Below are positions 6,640 through 15,124 of a stretch of 23,405 bases of DNA, one piece after another. The notes below the pieces were generated by a model. That model saw nothing but the letters and a program-made list of their open reading frames with translations. It made no database searches and was not told the origin of the DNA. The translations under genes were made by a program, and so were the position numbers. Numbering within the stretch: position 1 is the stretch's first letter; every line of letters begins with the position of its first letter. This DNA is from JBLINH01 sp047639165 (GTDB lineage: Bacteria; Patescibacteriota; Minisyncoccia; Phycocordibacterales; JAACPR01), in NCBI GenBank assembly GCA_047639165.1, contig JBLINH010000012.1:1-23405 (forward strand). Reading direction: 5' to 3'.

Positions 6640-6658
6640 ACTCCGCTTGTTTTAACTA
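6640..6658 (-). repeat. Degenerate, inverted copy of the dispersed repeat
   Basis: On the minus strand this reads TAGTTAAAACAAGCGGAGT. It matches the 3' half of the repeat except that four bases of GTCGGCGGAG are missing (GCGGAG remains). It shows that the element is not confined to the first 2.4 kb. Confidence 0.5.
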
Positions 6659-6660
6659 CA

Positions 6661-6688
6661 TTGACCTTACATTCATAAGTTATATAAT
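6661..6688 (+). promoter_or_regulatory. Promoter of the putative small RNA
   Basis: TTGACC (6661-6666), a 16-nt spacer and a perfect TATAAT (6683-6688). No open reading frame of useful size follows before the terminator. It is divergent from the nuclease promoter. Confidence 0.6.
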
Positions 6689-6693
6689 AAAGA

Positions 6694-6777
6694 GGAATAG
6701 TGTTCCCTCACCTGAGCCCAAATAATTAATTTTTTTGAAGGAGTTAATTGCCCACGGCCCAGGTGGGGCTTTTTTTT
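6694..6777 (+). ncRNA. Putative orphan small RNA, about 84 nt
   Basis: From the predicted start near 6694 to the T8 tract (6770-6777) the transcript can fold into one rod. 6706-6718 pairs with 6756-6768 (12 of 13 positions, one G-U, one A-C mismatch). AATTAA (6724-6729) pairs with TTAATT (6744-6749), leaving the 14-nt loop 6730-6743, which is seven U then GAAGGAG. The loop GAAGGAG is a perfect Shine-Dalgarno-like sequence. The 3' arm can alternatively pair locally (6750-6755 with 6763-6769). It does not match 6S, SRP, tmRNA or RNase P RNA as I know them. The last two bases overlap the 3' end of the convergent RND gene. Confidence 0.5.
6750..6777 (+). terminator. Intrinsic terminator of the putative small RNA
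   Basis: GCCCAC (6750-6755) and GTGGGGC (6763-6769, one bulged G) enclose the loop GGCCCAG and are followed by eight T. No plus-strand protein gene ends here, which is the main reason to suspect an RNA gene. Confidence 0.75.
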
Positions 6778-9700
6778 ATTCCACCGTTCCTGGCCATCTT
6801 GAATACATGATTGGCACGAGGATTAGGGTAACAATTACTGCGAATGTAAGTCCGAACATAATAGAAAACGCTAGTGGTGCCCATAGTCCTGAAGCATATG
6901 TTAATGGGAATATACCGACAACAGTTGTAAACGTTGTTAGAAGGATTGGTCGTAATCTTGAAGTTGCACCCTTCAATACAACATCATCAATTGGGTAGTG
7001 AGGGTATTCTTTCCTAGTCCTATTCATATTGTCGATAAGGATAATTGAGTTGTTTACAACAATTCCGGAAAGAGCGATGAATCCCATCATAGAAGGGAAA
7101 GACAGAGCCTTACCAGAAACCGCCAGACCAACGAACACACCGATGAGCGACAGTGGAATAATGGCTATTACAAACAATGCTTGTCTGAAAGACTTGAATT
7201 GTAGAACAAGGATAGATGCAACTATAAGGATTCCGAGTAAGACAGCTATTCCCATTTCTTTGAAGGATTCATTTACATCCTCGGTTTCTCCACCGAATGA
7301 TATCTCAGTACCGTCAGGAAGATTCATCTCACCTTGTCTGTCTTCAAACTCTTTAATAATTTCACGAACGTTAGCACCTTCCTCTACTTGTGATGACACA
7401 CTACCAATCCTTTTACTATCCTCATGTGAGATAGCTGTATTAGCTGTATCTAAAGTAGTAGTAACAAGTGATCCTACTAGAACTGATCCTTTTGGAGTTG
7501 GAAGTGAAATATTTTTTATAGAATCAATTGTAGTTTCAGTTGTTGTGTTTGGATTATATCCTTTATCATTTAAATCAAGCTTAACAACTACATCAATGTC
7601 CCCATCGATATTATTGATAGTTGTTGCATCTGTTCCAAAGATTGCTGTTCTAAGAGTTATTGCGATTGTTGTAGGGTTAAGTCCGAACTGACTAGCTTTT
7701 GCTCGGTCTACCGTTAGTTTGAATTCAGTAGCATCACTTTTGGCACTTGAGTTAACTCCAGTTGCTCCTTCAATACTATTAAGGAGTTTTTCTCCTGAAA
7801 GGACCGCTTTATTCAAATTATCTAAGTCATCACTAAAGAACTTGATAGATACAGGGTCTCCTGTAGGTGGACCATTGTTTGGTTGAAGGACTCGAACGGT
7901 TGCTGATGATATTTTAGATAACTCCTCTCTAACATCTTCGACGATCTCAGAACTTGTTTTCTTTCTATCTTTTTTAAGAATAATAGTTACGTTTCCAAAT
8001 TTCTCTCCACTTGATGATCCGCTGGATGCGAACGAGCTCCCTGCTCCAACTTCTGTGGTGAATGAATCTATATTTTCATTGTTATATAAATACTCTTCAA
8101 CTTCTCTAACTGAAAGATCTGTAACCTCGATCAAGGTTCCTTGAGGTTTTTCGATCTCGATGAACATGAAATCAATATCTTCTTGTGGAAAGAATTCAAC
8201 TTTAATAATTCCTAAGATAGGAAATAGTAGGGCTATGAAGAATCCTCCTATCATTAGTTTTAGGAAATTATTTTGTTTTTTCCTACTCTCCAAAAAACTT
8301 AGAAGAAACTTTTTGTATCTGTCTTGTATCTTACGAGTCCACTCTTCTTGTCTTTCCTCCATCTTGCTATTGTTCCTTCTTGTTAGGAAAATAGAAGCCA
8401 TAAGTGGAACAACTCCCAAAGCCACAAAAAGTGAAGCAACTAGTACGAAAATAATTGTAAATGGGATACTGGCAATGAACTGACCTGTGACACCTGAAAG
8501 TAGGAACAATGGTGCAAACACTGCAATAGTAGTTGTAGTACCTGATGTTAAAGGATAGTAGAACTCTTCAATTGTCATCTTTGCAGATTCAACTTTGTCA
8601 TTCATTGCCTTCATCTTTGTATGAATTGATTCAACCACAACGATAGCTGAGTCGACCAAAATACCGACAGAAAGAATTAGTGCAAATAGTGATACAAAGT
8701 TAATCGTGTTTCCTGATGCCTTTAGTCCAATGAAAGCCACCATGAAAGATAGTGGGATTGTAAGTCCTGAAAGAATAGCTTCTTTCCATCCAATAGTGAT
8801 AAATAGGATGATCATTACAAGTAAAATTGTTTGTAGAGCTGTAAAAGAAAGATTCTTTAAGTCATCTTTCACAAACTCACCTGTATCAAAGGATACTAAG
8901 TATGGAACTTCTTTTAGGACACCATCTTCCATATCCTTAAGACTTTCTCTAATCTCTCGTGAAAGTCTTGTGACATCACCTCCCTTTCGTTTGAAAACTT
9001 GTAGTGAAATAGCACTATCACTTAGGCCACCATCAATACTTACACGTGCCATGTTTGATCTGTTGGTTGTACCATTCACAACTTCTGCAATATCTCTGAT
9101 GTATACAACCTTTCCACTTGGACTTCCAATAGAAATATCTTTTATTTCATTTGGGTCATTTATATTACCCTCGAACGTAACAGAGTATGAAACTCCATCA
9201 AGCTCAATACTCCCGACAGGAAGTGAGTTGTTTGCGCTTCTTAAAGCACTTGTAATATCTAGTATTGAAATACCGTACTGAGTTAAGGCTTCTCTCTTGA
9301 CGATAACTTGAACTTCTCTTTCTGGAAGTCCAACAGCTTCAACTCTTGAAACTCCTTTTATTTTTTCAAGTTCATCTTCTACACTATCAGCAAGATTAAT
9401 AAGTCCTATATCAGGGAGATCAGTCTGAATAGAAATGAACATAATTGGCTCATCAACAAAGTTAACTTCAGAAACAACAGGATCATTAGCTTCATCAGGA
9501 AGTTCAGATTTAACTTTATCAACTTCATCTTTTGTGTCTCTTACTGATTCATCAATATCTGCATCAGCATTGAACTCAACAACAATTGAAGATATCCCAT
9601 CTGCTGAAGTAGATGTGATTTTGTTCACATTCTCGAGACTAGAGCTTAACTGACTCTCTATCTCATTTGTAACAAGTCTTTCAACATCTACAGCTGAAGA

Positions 9701-9862
9701 CCCTGGGAAAGGAGTTGTAACAATAGCTATAGGTACTTGTACCTCTGGAGATGACTCTCTTGGAATAGTCAGCAATGATTGGGTACCCAGAAATACAAGA
9801 GCTATCAAAATGATATAGCTAAATTGTCTATTATTGATAAAAAATTTCCAGAATTTATTCAT
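6776..9862 (-). CDS. RND-family efflux transporter, AcrB/HAE1-like (1028 aa)
   Basis: This is a full-length proton-driven RND pump: N-terminal span (about 16-33), a first large extracytoplasmic domain (about 35-330), a six-helix bundle, a second large domain and a second bundle ending near SRWPGTVE. TM4 (about residue 400) carries LSVGILVDSAIVVVE, a single Asp where AcrB has Asp-Asp. The second half has the matching GIVVNNSIILID. COG0841 members with one TM4 Asp are common. It lies 2 nt after the membrane fusion protein gene and is translated in the same operon. No outer membrane channel is nearby, fitting a cell without a classical outer membrane (inference). Substrate unknown. Confidence 0.92.
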   Translation of the reverse strand: MNKFWKFFINNRQFSYIILIALVFLGTQSLLTIPRESSPEVQVPIAIVTTPFPGSSAVDVERLVTNEIESQLSSSLENVNKITSTSADGISSIVVEFNADADIDESVRDTKDEVDKVKSELPDEANDPVVSEVNFVDEPIMFISIQTDLPDIGLINLADSVEDELEKIKGVSRVEAVGLPEREVQVIVKREALTQYGISILDITSALRSANNSLPVGSIELDGVSYSVTFEGNINDPNEIKDISIGSPSGKVVYIRDIAEVVNGTTNRSNMARVSIDGGLSDSAISLQVFKRKGGDVTRLSREIRESLKDMEDGVLKEVPYLVSFDTGEFVKDDLKNLSFTALQTILLVMIILFITIGWKEAILSGLTIPLSFMVAFIGLKASGNTINFVSLFALILSVGILVDSAIVVVESIHTKMKAMNDKVESAKMTIEEFYYPLTSGTTTTIAVFAPLFLLSGVTGQFIASIPFTIIFVLVASLFVALGVVPLMASIFLTRRNNSKMEERQEEWTRKIQDRYKKFLLSFLESRKKQNNFLKLMIGGFFIALLFPILGIIKVEFFPQEDIDFMFIEIEKPQGTLIEVTDLSVREVEEYLYNNENIDSFTTEVGAGSSFASSGSSSGEKFGNVTIILKKDRKKTSSEIVEDVREELSKISSATVRVLQPNNGPPTGDPVSIKFFSDDLDNLNKAVLSGEKLLNSIEGATGVNSSAKSDATEFKLTVDRAKASQFGLNPTTIAITLRTAIFGTDATTINNIDGDIDVVVKLDLNDKGYNPNTTTETTIDSIKNISLPTPKGSVLVGSLVTTTLDTANTAISHEDSKRIGSVSSQVEEGANVREIIKEFEDRQGEMNLPDGTEISFGGETEDVNESFKEMGIAVLLGILIVASILVLQFKSFRQALFVIAIIPLSLIGVFVGLAVSGKALSFPSMMGFIALSGIVVNNSIILIDNMNRTRKEYPHYPIDDVVLKGATSRLRPILLTTFTTVVGIFPLTYASGLWAPLAFSIMFGLTFAVIVTLILVPIMYSRWPGTVE

Positions 9863-9864
9863 AT

Positions 9865-11361
9865 TTAGTATGTAACTTTTTGTCCGTCTTTTAGACCTCT
9901 AGAGTCTAGAATGATCACATCTTCAAGTAAGATTCCATCTGTGATGACAATTCTGTCTCCAAGTATGTTTCCGATAGATACAGGTTTTGAATTAACAACA
10001 CTGTTTTCAGGATCGAAGATAAATACTAGAGATTCTTCCGCAGTAATCTTCACAGCAGAAATTGGAAGTGAAATAATTTGTACTCCCTCGTTTACTTCAA
10101 GATCTCTATTAATTTTTAGAGAGACTGACTGTCCATTTCGGAGACCAGTTTCCTCATTAGGAGTAATCCTAACTTCTACCTTAGAAGTACTTGGATTAAT
10201 TGCTGGTGCAATTCTTGAAACCTTTCCATTGTACTTTCCATCGATAAGAACATCTGAATCGATATCGATTCTTTCTCTGTCTTCATCATTGATGTATGCA
10301 ACAATTTCAACTCCTCCGTTTCCAACAATATGTGCAACTTCTTCAAAGGAAGAAACAACATCTCCGAGTCCAACATTCAATGCATTAACTTGTCCTTTAA
10401 TCGGAGACCTCACAATTGTTTTTTCTAGGTTAGCTTGAGCAGATAGTAGTCCAGCTCTTGCTTGTGTAACTTGAGCTTCTGAAGCTAAGACTGTATCTCC
10501 TGAACCAAATGAGTTACTTGAACTTATTAAGCTACTTAAACTATTTGATACTGCAGACCGTGAAGCTGATACATCACTTCTATATCTATTGATATCACTT
10601 TGTGAGGTAACATCTTCCACAACTTCAAAAGTAGCTAGTGATTTTGAAACTTCGTTTAGATAACTTGAAACCTTACTTAAGTTAATTTGTGCTTCATTTA
10701 GATATGTAGGTAACTCATTTTCTGATATAGAAGAGTTTAGTGTATTAATTGAATTATTCCAATCATCTAGAATAGCTTCAATTTCAATTCGTCCTGCTTC
10801 AACAACTCGTCTTTGATCTGGATCTTGAAGAGCAATGACCATGTCTGCTTTATTAACTTGAACGTTAATGAATAGTTGATCAACCTTAGTTCTAATAGCA
10901 TCATCTGATGCGTTAAAAGATTGTCTAATAGTATTTGAAATTATAGATACATTTCCTGAGAAGTTAGCTCTCGCTGCCTCATATACTCCTTGAGCTCTAA
11001 GAACCTCAGCCCTTTGGCTATCGTTTCTTATCTCAGCGATAATAGTTCCTGGTTGAACAAAATCTCCCAGTCTTTTGTATATACCTGAAATCTCTCCTTG
11101 AGATTGCACACGAAGTGTAGCTTCTGATTGTGACTCAACATTACCAACTACTGGTAGATTAATATCAGTTGCAATAACATCGTATACTCTGGCAATTTCA
11201 ACTTTTCTCTCAGTTTTCTTGCCTTCATCTTCCTTAGGTGAAGAACCGAAGAAAACCTTACCTAGTACTAAAACTAGTAGTATTAAAATAATTACTGCTA
11301 TAATCTTCTTCTTCTTAGTCGGTAAAAACCGATTAAATGTATCTTTTATCTTTTGTATCAT
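9865..11361 (-). CDS. RND periplasmic adaptor / membrane fusion protein, HlyD-like (498 aa)
   Basis: A basic N-terminus and one span (about 19-38) anchor the protein. A beta-barrel strand region and the first lipoyl half follow (GEISGIYKRLGDFVQPG, about 89-105). Next comes a long helical hairpin rich in Ser/Asn/Ala (about 115-320), then the second lipoyl half (VRSPIKGQVNALNVGLGDVV) and beta-barrel and membrane-proximal domains. The helical hairpin is much longer than in AcrA-type adaptors (family total about 380 aa), which might let it span a thicker envelope; that is inference. It is the first gene of a two-gene operon with the pump. Confidence 0.9.
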   Translation of the reverse strand: MIQKIKDTFNRFLPTKKKKIIAVIILILLVLVLGKVFFGSSPKEDEGKKTERKVEIARVYDVIATDINLPVVGNVESQSEATLRVQSQGEISGIYKRLGDFVQPGTIIAEIRNDSQRAEVLRAQGVYEAARANFSGNVSIISNTIRQSFNASDDAIRTKVDQLFINVQVNKADMVIALQDPDQRRVVEAGRIEIEAILDDWNNSINTLNSSISENELPTYLNEAQINLSKVSSYLNEVSKSLATFEVVEDVTSQSDINRYRSDVSASRSAVSNSLSSLISSSNSFGSGDTVLASEAQVTQARAGLLSAQANLEKTIVRSPIKGQVNALNVGLGDVVSSFEEVAHIVGNGGVEIVAYINDEDRERIDIDSDVLIDGKYNGKVSRIAPAINPSTSKVEVRITPNEETGLRNGQSVSLKINRDLEVNEGVQIISLPISAVKITAEESLVFIFDPENSVVNSKPVSIGNILGDRIVITDGILLEDVIILDSRGLKDGQKVTY

Positions 11362-11445
11362 ATCGATCAGACATTACCTTGTTTTCAATCATTTATCAAC
11401 CTGAATAACCCATCTATATTTAGATAAATATACTTTATAAATATC

Positions 11446-11479
11446 AACCACACCACCTTTAAAGGTGGTGTGGTTTTTT
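11446..11479 (+). terminator. Perfect palindrome, intrinsic terminator
   Basis: AACCACACCACCTTT (11446-11460) and AAAGGTGGTGTGGTT (11461-11475) form a 15-bp palindrome, with T-rich sequence after it on the plus strand (TTTTTT up to 11479). In the minus direction, where it would end the murC-murD-nudix message, the tail is only GATATTTAT. It lies between the nudix and MFP genes and no plus-strand gene precedes it, so the minus-strand operon is still its likeliest client. Confidence 0.7.
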
Positions 11480-11486
11480 AAAGAAC

Positions 11487-11975
11487 TTACCAATTTCCTC
11501 TTATCTCTTCAATCTCATTTCTCAAGAACTCTTCAATTCTCCTTCTCGTAGCACCTGATGTTGTTTCAGGTAATTCATCAACCCCGAACCAATTAGAATC
11601 TTCGATTTCAAAATTAGCTTTTCTTCCATGATCTGCCCATTTTTTGATGATTACTATTACTACAGTATCGTTCCTCCCTTCTCGCGTGTTCCTGTACTTA
11701 CCCAATATACGATCAAACTCTAATGCTTTGATATTAGATTCTTCGTAGAGCTCCCTTTTTCCAGCTACATATGGATCTTCTCCCGCTTTCATTCCACCTC
11801 CAGGAAAAACCCATAGATTTCCATATTTGTTTTTTTGTAAAAAAACCTTACCTTCTTTGTACAAAAGAACTCTAGCTCCAAACGTTTTAATCTTAAATGT
11901 CCTCCAGTATAGTTTCCGACCCCAATGAAGGAGGTCCCATATAATTTTCTCTATTTTTTTAATTACTGTTTTCAT
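11487..11975 (-). CDS. Nudix hydrolase (162 aa)
   Basis: The Nudix box (G-x5-E-x7-RE-L-x-EE-x-G) is present at residues 60-82: G60, E66, R74-E75, E78-E79. The final Gly is Asn (N81), a departure from consensus outside the metal-binding glutamates. The first 30 residues are basic and aromatic (KKIEKIIWDLLHWGRKLYWRTFKIK), a possible membrane-peripheral helix. Substrate cannot be assigned; family members cleave nucleoside diphosphates linked to another moiety. The gene overlaps the 3' end of murD by 17 nt, so it is translationally coupled to it, which may hint at a nucleotide-sugar role. Confidence 0.88.
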   Translation of the reverse strand: MKTVIKKIEKIIWDLLHWGRKLYWRTFKIKTFGARVLLYKEGKVFLQKNKYGNLWVFPGGGMKAGEDPYVAGKRELYEESNIKALEFDRILGKYRNTREGRNDTVVIVIIKKWADHGRKANFEIEDSNWFGVDELPETTSGATRRRIEEFLRNEIEEIRGNW

Positions 11976-13356
11976 ATTTACTTACTTCGGTTACAAACAT
12001 ATCTCCTCTTTCTTCAAAATTCTTAAACATTTCCATATTGCTTGCTGCTGCAGGAGACAGTAAAACAATGTCTCCTGCAGTTGATCTATCTTTTGCAATT
12101 TCTACAGCGTCTTTCATTGAGTCGGCAGTTTCTACAATTACACCCTCATCCAATATTTTGATGAGTTGTTCCTTTGCAGGTCCTGCTGTGAATATAACTA
12201 CTTTTATATTTTCTCTAAATATAGTTTCTAATATTTCATAAGTTGCACCTTTATTGTTTCCGCCTGATATTAGGACAATATTCTTTTTTCCTGTTGTCAG
12301 TGTCTCAAGTGCCTTGAGTGTAGCATCAGGACTTGTAGATTTTGAATCGTTTACATATGTAACACCTTCTATTTCAGTTACCTTTTGTATCCTATGTCTC
12401 AACCCTTCAAAAGAAGATATGGCTTTAGTAGCGTCGCACTCAACTTCTAACTTATGTAGCACGGCCAATACGTAGGCAATGTTATAGAAATTATGTTCCC
12501 CCATTATAATTCTTTCTGTATTCGCTCCGAACACAACTTTGTCATTAACTACAATATCTCCCTTTGCATTTGTATACACTCCATCATCTGAAGCTTCTTT
12601 GTATTCTGTTTTCAAAGAAACTGGAAATACATCGAACCCTTTTAGGTTCGGTACTATATATTTTTGTATTCCTTCATTATCTAAATCTATTATCAATTCT
12701 GTATTACTTTGACTTGCTATCTTTAGTTTTGTTTCAGCGTACTCACTAAAACTATTATTATGCTTATCTAAGTGGTTGTTACTTATGTTAGTGATGACAG
12801 CTATGTCCGCGTAGTGGCTGTCGTTAAAAAACTTAAGCTGATAACTTGAAAGTTCAATTATTATCACATCTCCTTCTTTAGTCTTGTCTATCCATGTAAG
12901 TGGTGATGTTCCAATATTTCCACCCAAGTGTGACCTTCTTCCACAAGACTGTAGAACTTCATGGAGTAGACTAGCCACAGTGCTCTTTCCATTTGAACCT
13001 GTTACTCCTACAACAGGCCCCTTTTTGTTCCATAGTTCCAAGAACATGGTTACATCTAAATGAACCGGAATGTTTTTATCCTTCGCACTTAATACTTTCG
13101 GATGTGTCTCACTAACACTTGGACTTACAAGTAGGATATCATAACCCTCAAGATCATCATGATCACTATAGTTATCTGCTAGGAAAAACTTAAATCCTTT
13201 GTCCTTAAATATAGAAAGGGTTACTTCATCAATCTTACTTTCATCCCTTTCGTCGAAGTAATGTACTTCAGCACCTTTTTTAATTAGGTAATCTCCAGCA
13301 CCTTGTCCACTTACACCGAATCCTATTATTGCGATTTTTTGATCTTTAATTTCCAT
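11959..13356 (-). CDS. murD: UDP-N-acetylmuramoyl-L-alanine--D-glutamate ligase (465 aa)
   Basis: It adds D-glutamate to UDP-MurNAc-L-Ala in cytosolic peptidoglycan precursor synthesis. The N-terminal Rossmann domain holds IGFGVSGQG (11-19). The Mur ligase ATP loop GVTGSNGKST is at 117-126, HLDKH-type central motifs follow, and the C-terminal domain has YVNDSKSTSPDATLKALE and SGGNNKGA. MurD rather than MurE/MurF is supported by the DSKST(S/N)-P-x-AT signature and length. It starts one nt after the murC stop. Other mur genes (murA, B, E, F, G, mraY) are absent here, so the cluster is split compared with a classical dcw operon. Confidence 0.93.
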   Translation of the reverse strand: MEIKDQKIAIIGFGVSGQGAGDYLIKKGAEVHYFDERDESKIDEVTLSIFKDKGFKFFLADNYSDHDDLEGYDILLVSPSVSETHPKVLSAKDKNIPVHLDVTMFLELWNKKGPVVGVTGSNGKSTVASLLHEVLQSCGRRSHLGGNIGTSPLTWIDKTKEGDVIIIELSSYQLKFFNDSHYADIAVITNISNNHLDKHNNSFSEYAETKLKIASQSNTELIIDLDNEGIQKYIVPNLKGFDVFPVSLKTEYKEASDDGVYTNAKGDIVVNDKVVFGANTERIIMGEHNFYNIAYVLAVLHKLEVECDATKAISSFEGLRHRIQKVTEIEGVTYVNDSKSTSPDATLKALETLTTGKKNIVLISGGNNKGATYEILETIFRENIKVVIFTAGPAKEQLIKILDEGVIVETADSMKDAVEIAKDRSTAGDIVLLSPAAASNMEMFKNFEERGDMFVTEVSKYENSN

Positions 13357-13357
13357 A

Positions 13358-14752
13358 TTATGTTCTCATTAATATATCACGAACCTTGTAAACATCTCCA
13401 GCTCCAATTGTGGCTATGACCTTCTTGGTGCCAACATCTCTTAGATTGTTTGCTATGTCAGAAAACTCAGTCTTGTACAGTACGTTCTTTTTGAAACTAT
13501 GTTTTTTGATGGAATCAATAACATCGCTGGTCTTTAGACCTTTAATATCTTTTGCAGTATCTCCAAGAGCAGGGATTATATCTGAAACTATTATATGATC
13601 AGCTTTCCTAAAAGAAGATCCGTATTCTTTTAGAAATGTTTTCATCAAGTGAAACTGTCTTGGTTGAAATACTGCGTATATTTCATAGTCTGGATAAAAC
13701 TGTTTTATACCATCAAACAGATTCTTTACTTGTGTTGGATGGTGACAAAAATCATCTACAAACACAGTATCTCTTGAAGTTTTAATTTCAAACCTCCTTC
13801 CGACTCCCATGAAAGTGTTTGCAACAATCTTCACTGCAGAAAGTGGTAATCCAAGATAGTCATGTAAAACAACAGCTGATGCGAAGTTTAATACATTATA
13901 ACTCCCCGGTATCCTTATCTTCAAATCTTTGATAACGAGTACGCTGTCTCTATAAACTGAGAACTGTGTTTCATTAGTTTTATATGACACATCTTTTATA
14001 TGGTAATCATTACACTCATTGAATCCGAAAGTTATTCTTTTGCCCTTGGTATTTGATATTACCTTACGGATATTAGTATCATCACCATTTGCTATTATCA
14101 CACTATCTCTGTGATGTAACTTTACAAAGTCATTAAAGGCATCGACCATTTCTCTTTCATCCTTGTAATACTCCATATGACTTTTTTCAATTGAAGTGAT
14201 TACGGAAACATCTCCGATTAGGTTGTGAAATGCTCTGTCGTATTCACATGATTCAACCACCATGTGTCTTCCTTCTCCTTTTCTTTCATATGATCCCCAC
14301 TCAGTCACGTATGAACCTCCGATGACAGTTGGATCAACACCTGAGTTCTGAAGAGTTAAACCTAACAATGCTGTTGTTGTACTCTTCCCGTGGCTTCCCG
14401 CCACTGATACTGAAAAGTATTCTTTCATGAAATACCCGAGTAGCTCAGCTCTTTTAAACTGTGGAATACCTAACTTCAAAGCTTCCACTCTTTCTATGTG
14501 GTCATCAGGAATTATTGAGGAGTACACAACTAGATCAATATCTTCTGAAACATTATCTTTCTCCTGAGTGTAAAAGACTTTTATACCTTTAGCCCTCAGA
14601 CTATTACTCTCTTCTGATTTCTTTAAGTCAGACCCTGAAACCTTAAAACCTTTCTCCATACATATTTTTGCAATACCATTCAATCCTTTACCGCCTATCC
14701 CTATAAAATGAATATGCAGTTTTTCTTTTTTGAATATCTTTTCTAAGGTCAT
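13358..14752 (-). CDS. murC: UDP-N-acetylmuramate--L-alanine ligase (464 aa)
   Basis: It joins L-alanine to UDP-MurNAc, the step before MurD. The N-terminal motif IHFIGIGGKGLNGIAKI (14-30) matches the MurC signature with Lys-Gly for the usual Met/Ser. The ATP loop GSHGKSTTT is at 119-127, and the C-terminal motif DDFCHHPTQ corresponds to the family's DDYGHHPTE. Length is typical. It is the first gene of murC-murD-nudix. A strong bidirectional terminator upstream (14829-14865) insulates it from the zinc-ribbon gene. I see only a poor -10 (TTATTA) six nt before the ATG. Confidence 0.94.
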   Translation of the reverse strand: MTLEKIFKKEKLHIHFIGIGGKGLNGIAKICMEKGFKVSGSDLKKSEESNSLRAKGIKVFYTQEKDNVSEDIDLVVYSSIIPDDHIERVEALKLGIPQFKRAELLGYFMKEYFSVSVAGSHGKSTTTALLGLTLQNSGVDPTVIGGSYVTEWGSYERKGEGRHMVVESCEYDRAFHNLIGDVSVITSIEKSHMEYYKDEREMVDAFNDFVKLHHRDSVIIANGDDTNIRKVISNTKGKRITFGFNECNDYHIKDVSYKTNETQFSVYRDSVLVIKDLKIRIPGSYNVLNFASAVVLHDYLGLPLSAVKIVANTFMGVGRRFEIKTSRDTVFVDDFCHHPTQVKNLFDGIKQFYPDYEIYAVFQPRQFHLMKTFLKEYGSSFRKADHIIVSDIIPALGDTAKDIKGLKTSDVIDSIKKHSFKKNVLYKTEFSDIANNLRDVGTKKVIATIGAGDVYKVRDILMRT

Positions 14753-14828
14753 ATTTTTTAATAATTAATTCTATGACATTAGTATTACTTACGACCTGTG
14801 TAGTTCTTATAAAAAAGTTCTAAAGATA

Positions 14829-14865
14829 AAATAAAAGACCAACCACTGTGGTTGGTCTTTTATTT
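14829..14865. terminator. Bidirectional terminator between the zinc-ribbon gene and murC
   Basis: An 18-bp perfect inverted repeat (14829-14846 with 14848-14865) has a one-base centre, so the real loop would use a few pairs. T-rich flanks occur on both sides; on the minus strand it ends the DUF5679-like gene. Confidence 0.9.
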
Positions 14866-14886
14866 AACACTAAACAGTAGGCAGTA

Positions 14887-15075
14887 TTATTTCTTCAACT
14901 TCTCAGCATCGTCTCTAGACAAGAACTTGAACATGTTTCCGCCGCAAGTCTCACAAGTTCCCTTTGCAGAAAACCGATTATTTTTTTCTTCAACATTTAT
15001 ATCCTTCATGATATGCATTGTTGGTTTGTTGTTGTCATCTCTACATCGCATGCAAAGACCTTTGATTTCTTCCAT
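14887..15075 (-). CDS. Small zinc-ribbon protein, DUF5679-like (62 aa)
   Basis: Two knuckles are visible, CMRC at about 8-11 and CETCGG at about 41-46. They are separated by a beta-rich linker and followed by NMFKFLS. This layout matches the short DUF5679 zinc ribbons (CxxC...GTCxxCGxKMF), whose function is not known to me. The C-terminal extension DDAEKLKK is charged and helical. It is a single-gene unit with a -10 box six nt before the ATG and a strong terminator behind it. Confidence 0.8.
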   Translation of the reverse strand: MEEIKGLCMRCRDDNNKPTMHIMKDINVEEKNNRFSAKGTCETCGGNMFKFLSRDDAEKLKK

Positions 15076-15081
15076 AGTCTA

Positions 15082-15087
15082 ATTTTA
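15082..15087 (-). promoter_or_regulatory. -10 box of the zinc-ribbon gene
   Basis: TAAAAT on the minus strand (15087-15082), six nt before the ATG at 15075, again predicting a leaderless transcript. The -35 is weak (TTCGTA at about 17 nt). Confidence 0.45.
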
Positions 15088-15124
15088 TTTGATTAATACT
15101 AGTATACGAATAATTATACATTTT

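Noticed and set aside
6694..6777. SRP RNA, 6S RNA or a riboswitch
   Set aside because: There is no SRP domain IV loop, it is too short and lacks the central bubble of 6S, and no gene follows on the plus strand for a riboswitch to control.
6748..6837. Tiny plus-strand protein starting at TTG 6748 after GAAGGAG
   Set aside because: The frame would run through the T8 terminator and antisense into the RND gene; spacing to the start is short and composition follows the opposite strand.
7029..7691. Long plus-strand open frames opposite the RND and MFP genes (also 8706-9281 and 9911-10438)
   Set aside because: They are antisense to well-supported genes, rich in Ser/Thr/Ile from the reversed codons, and show no family motifs or start signals.
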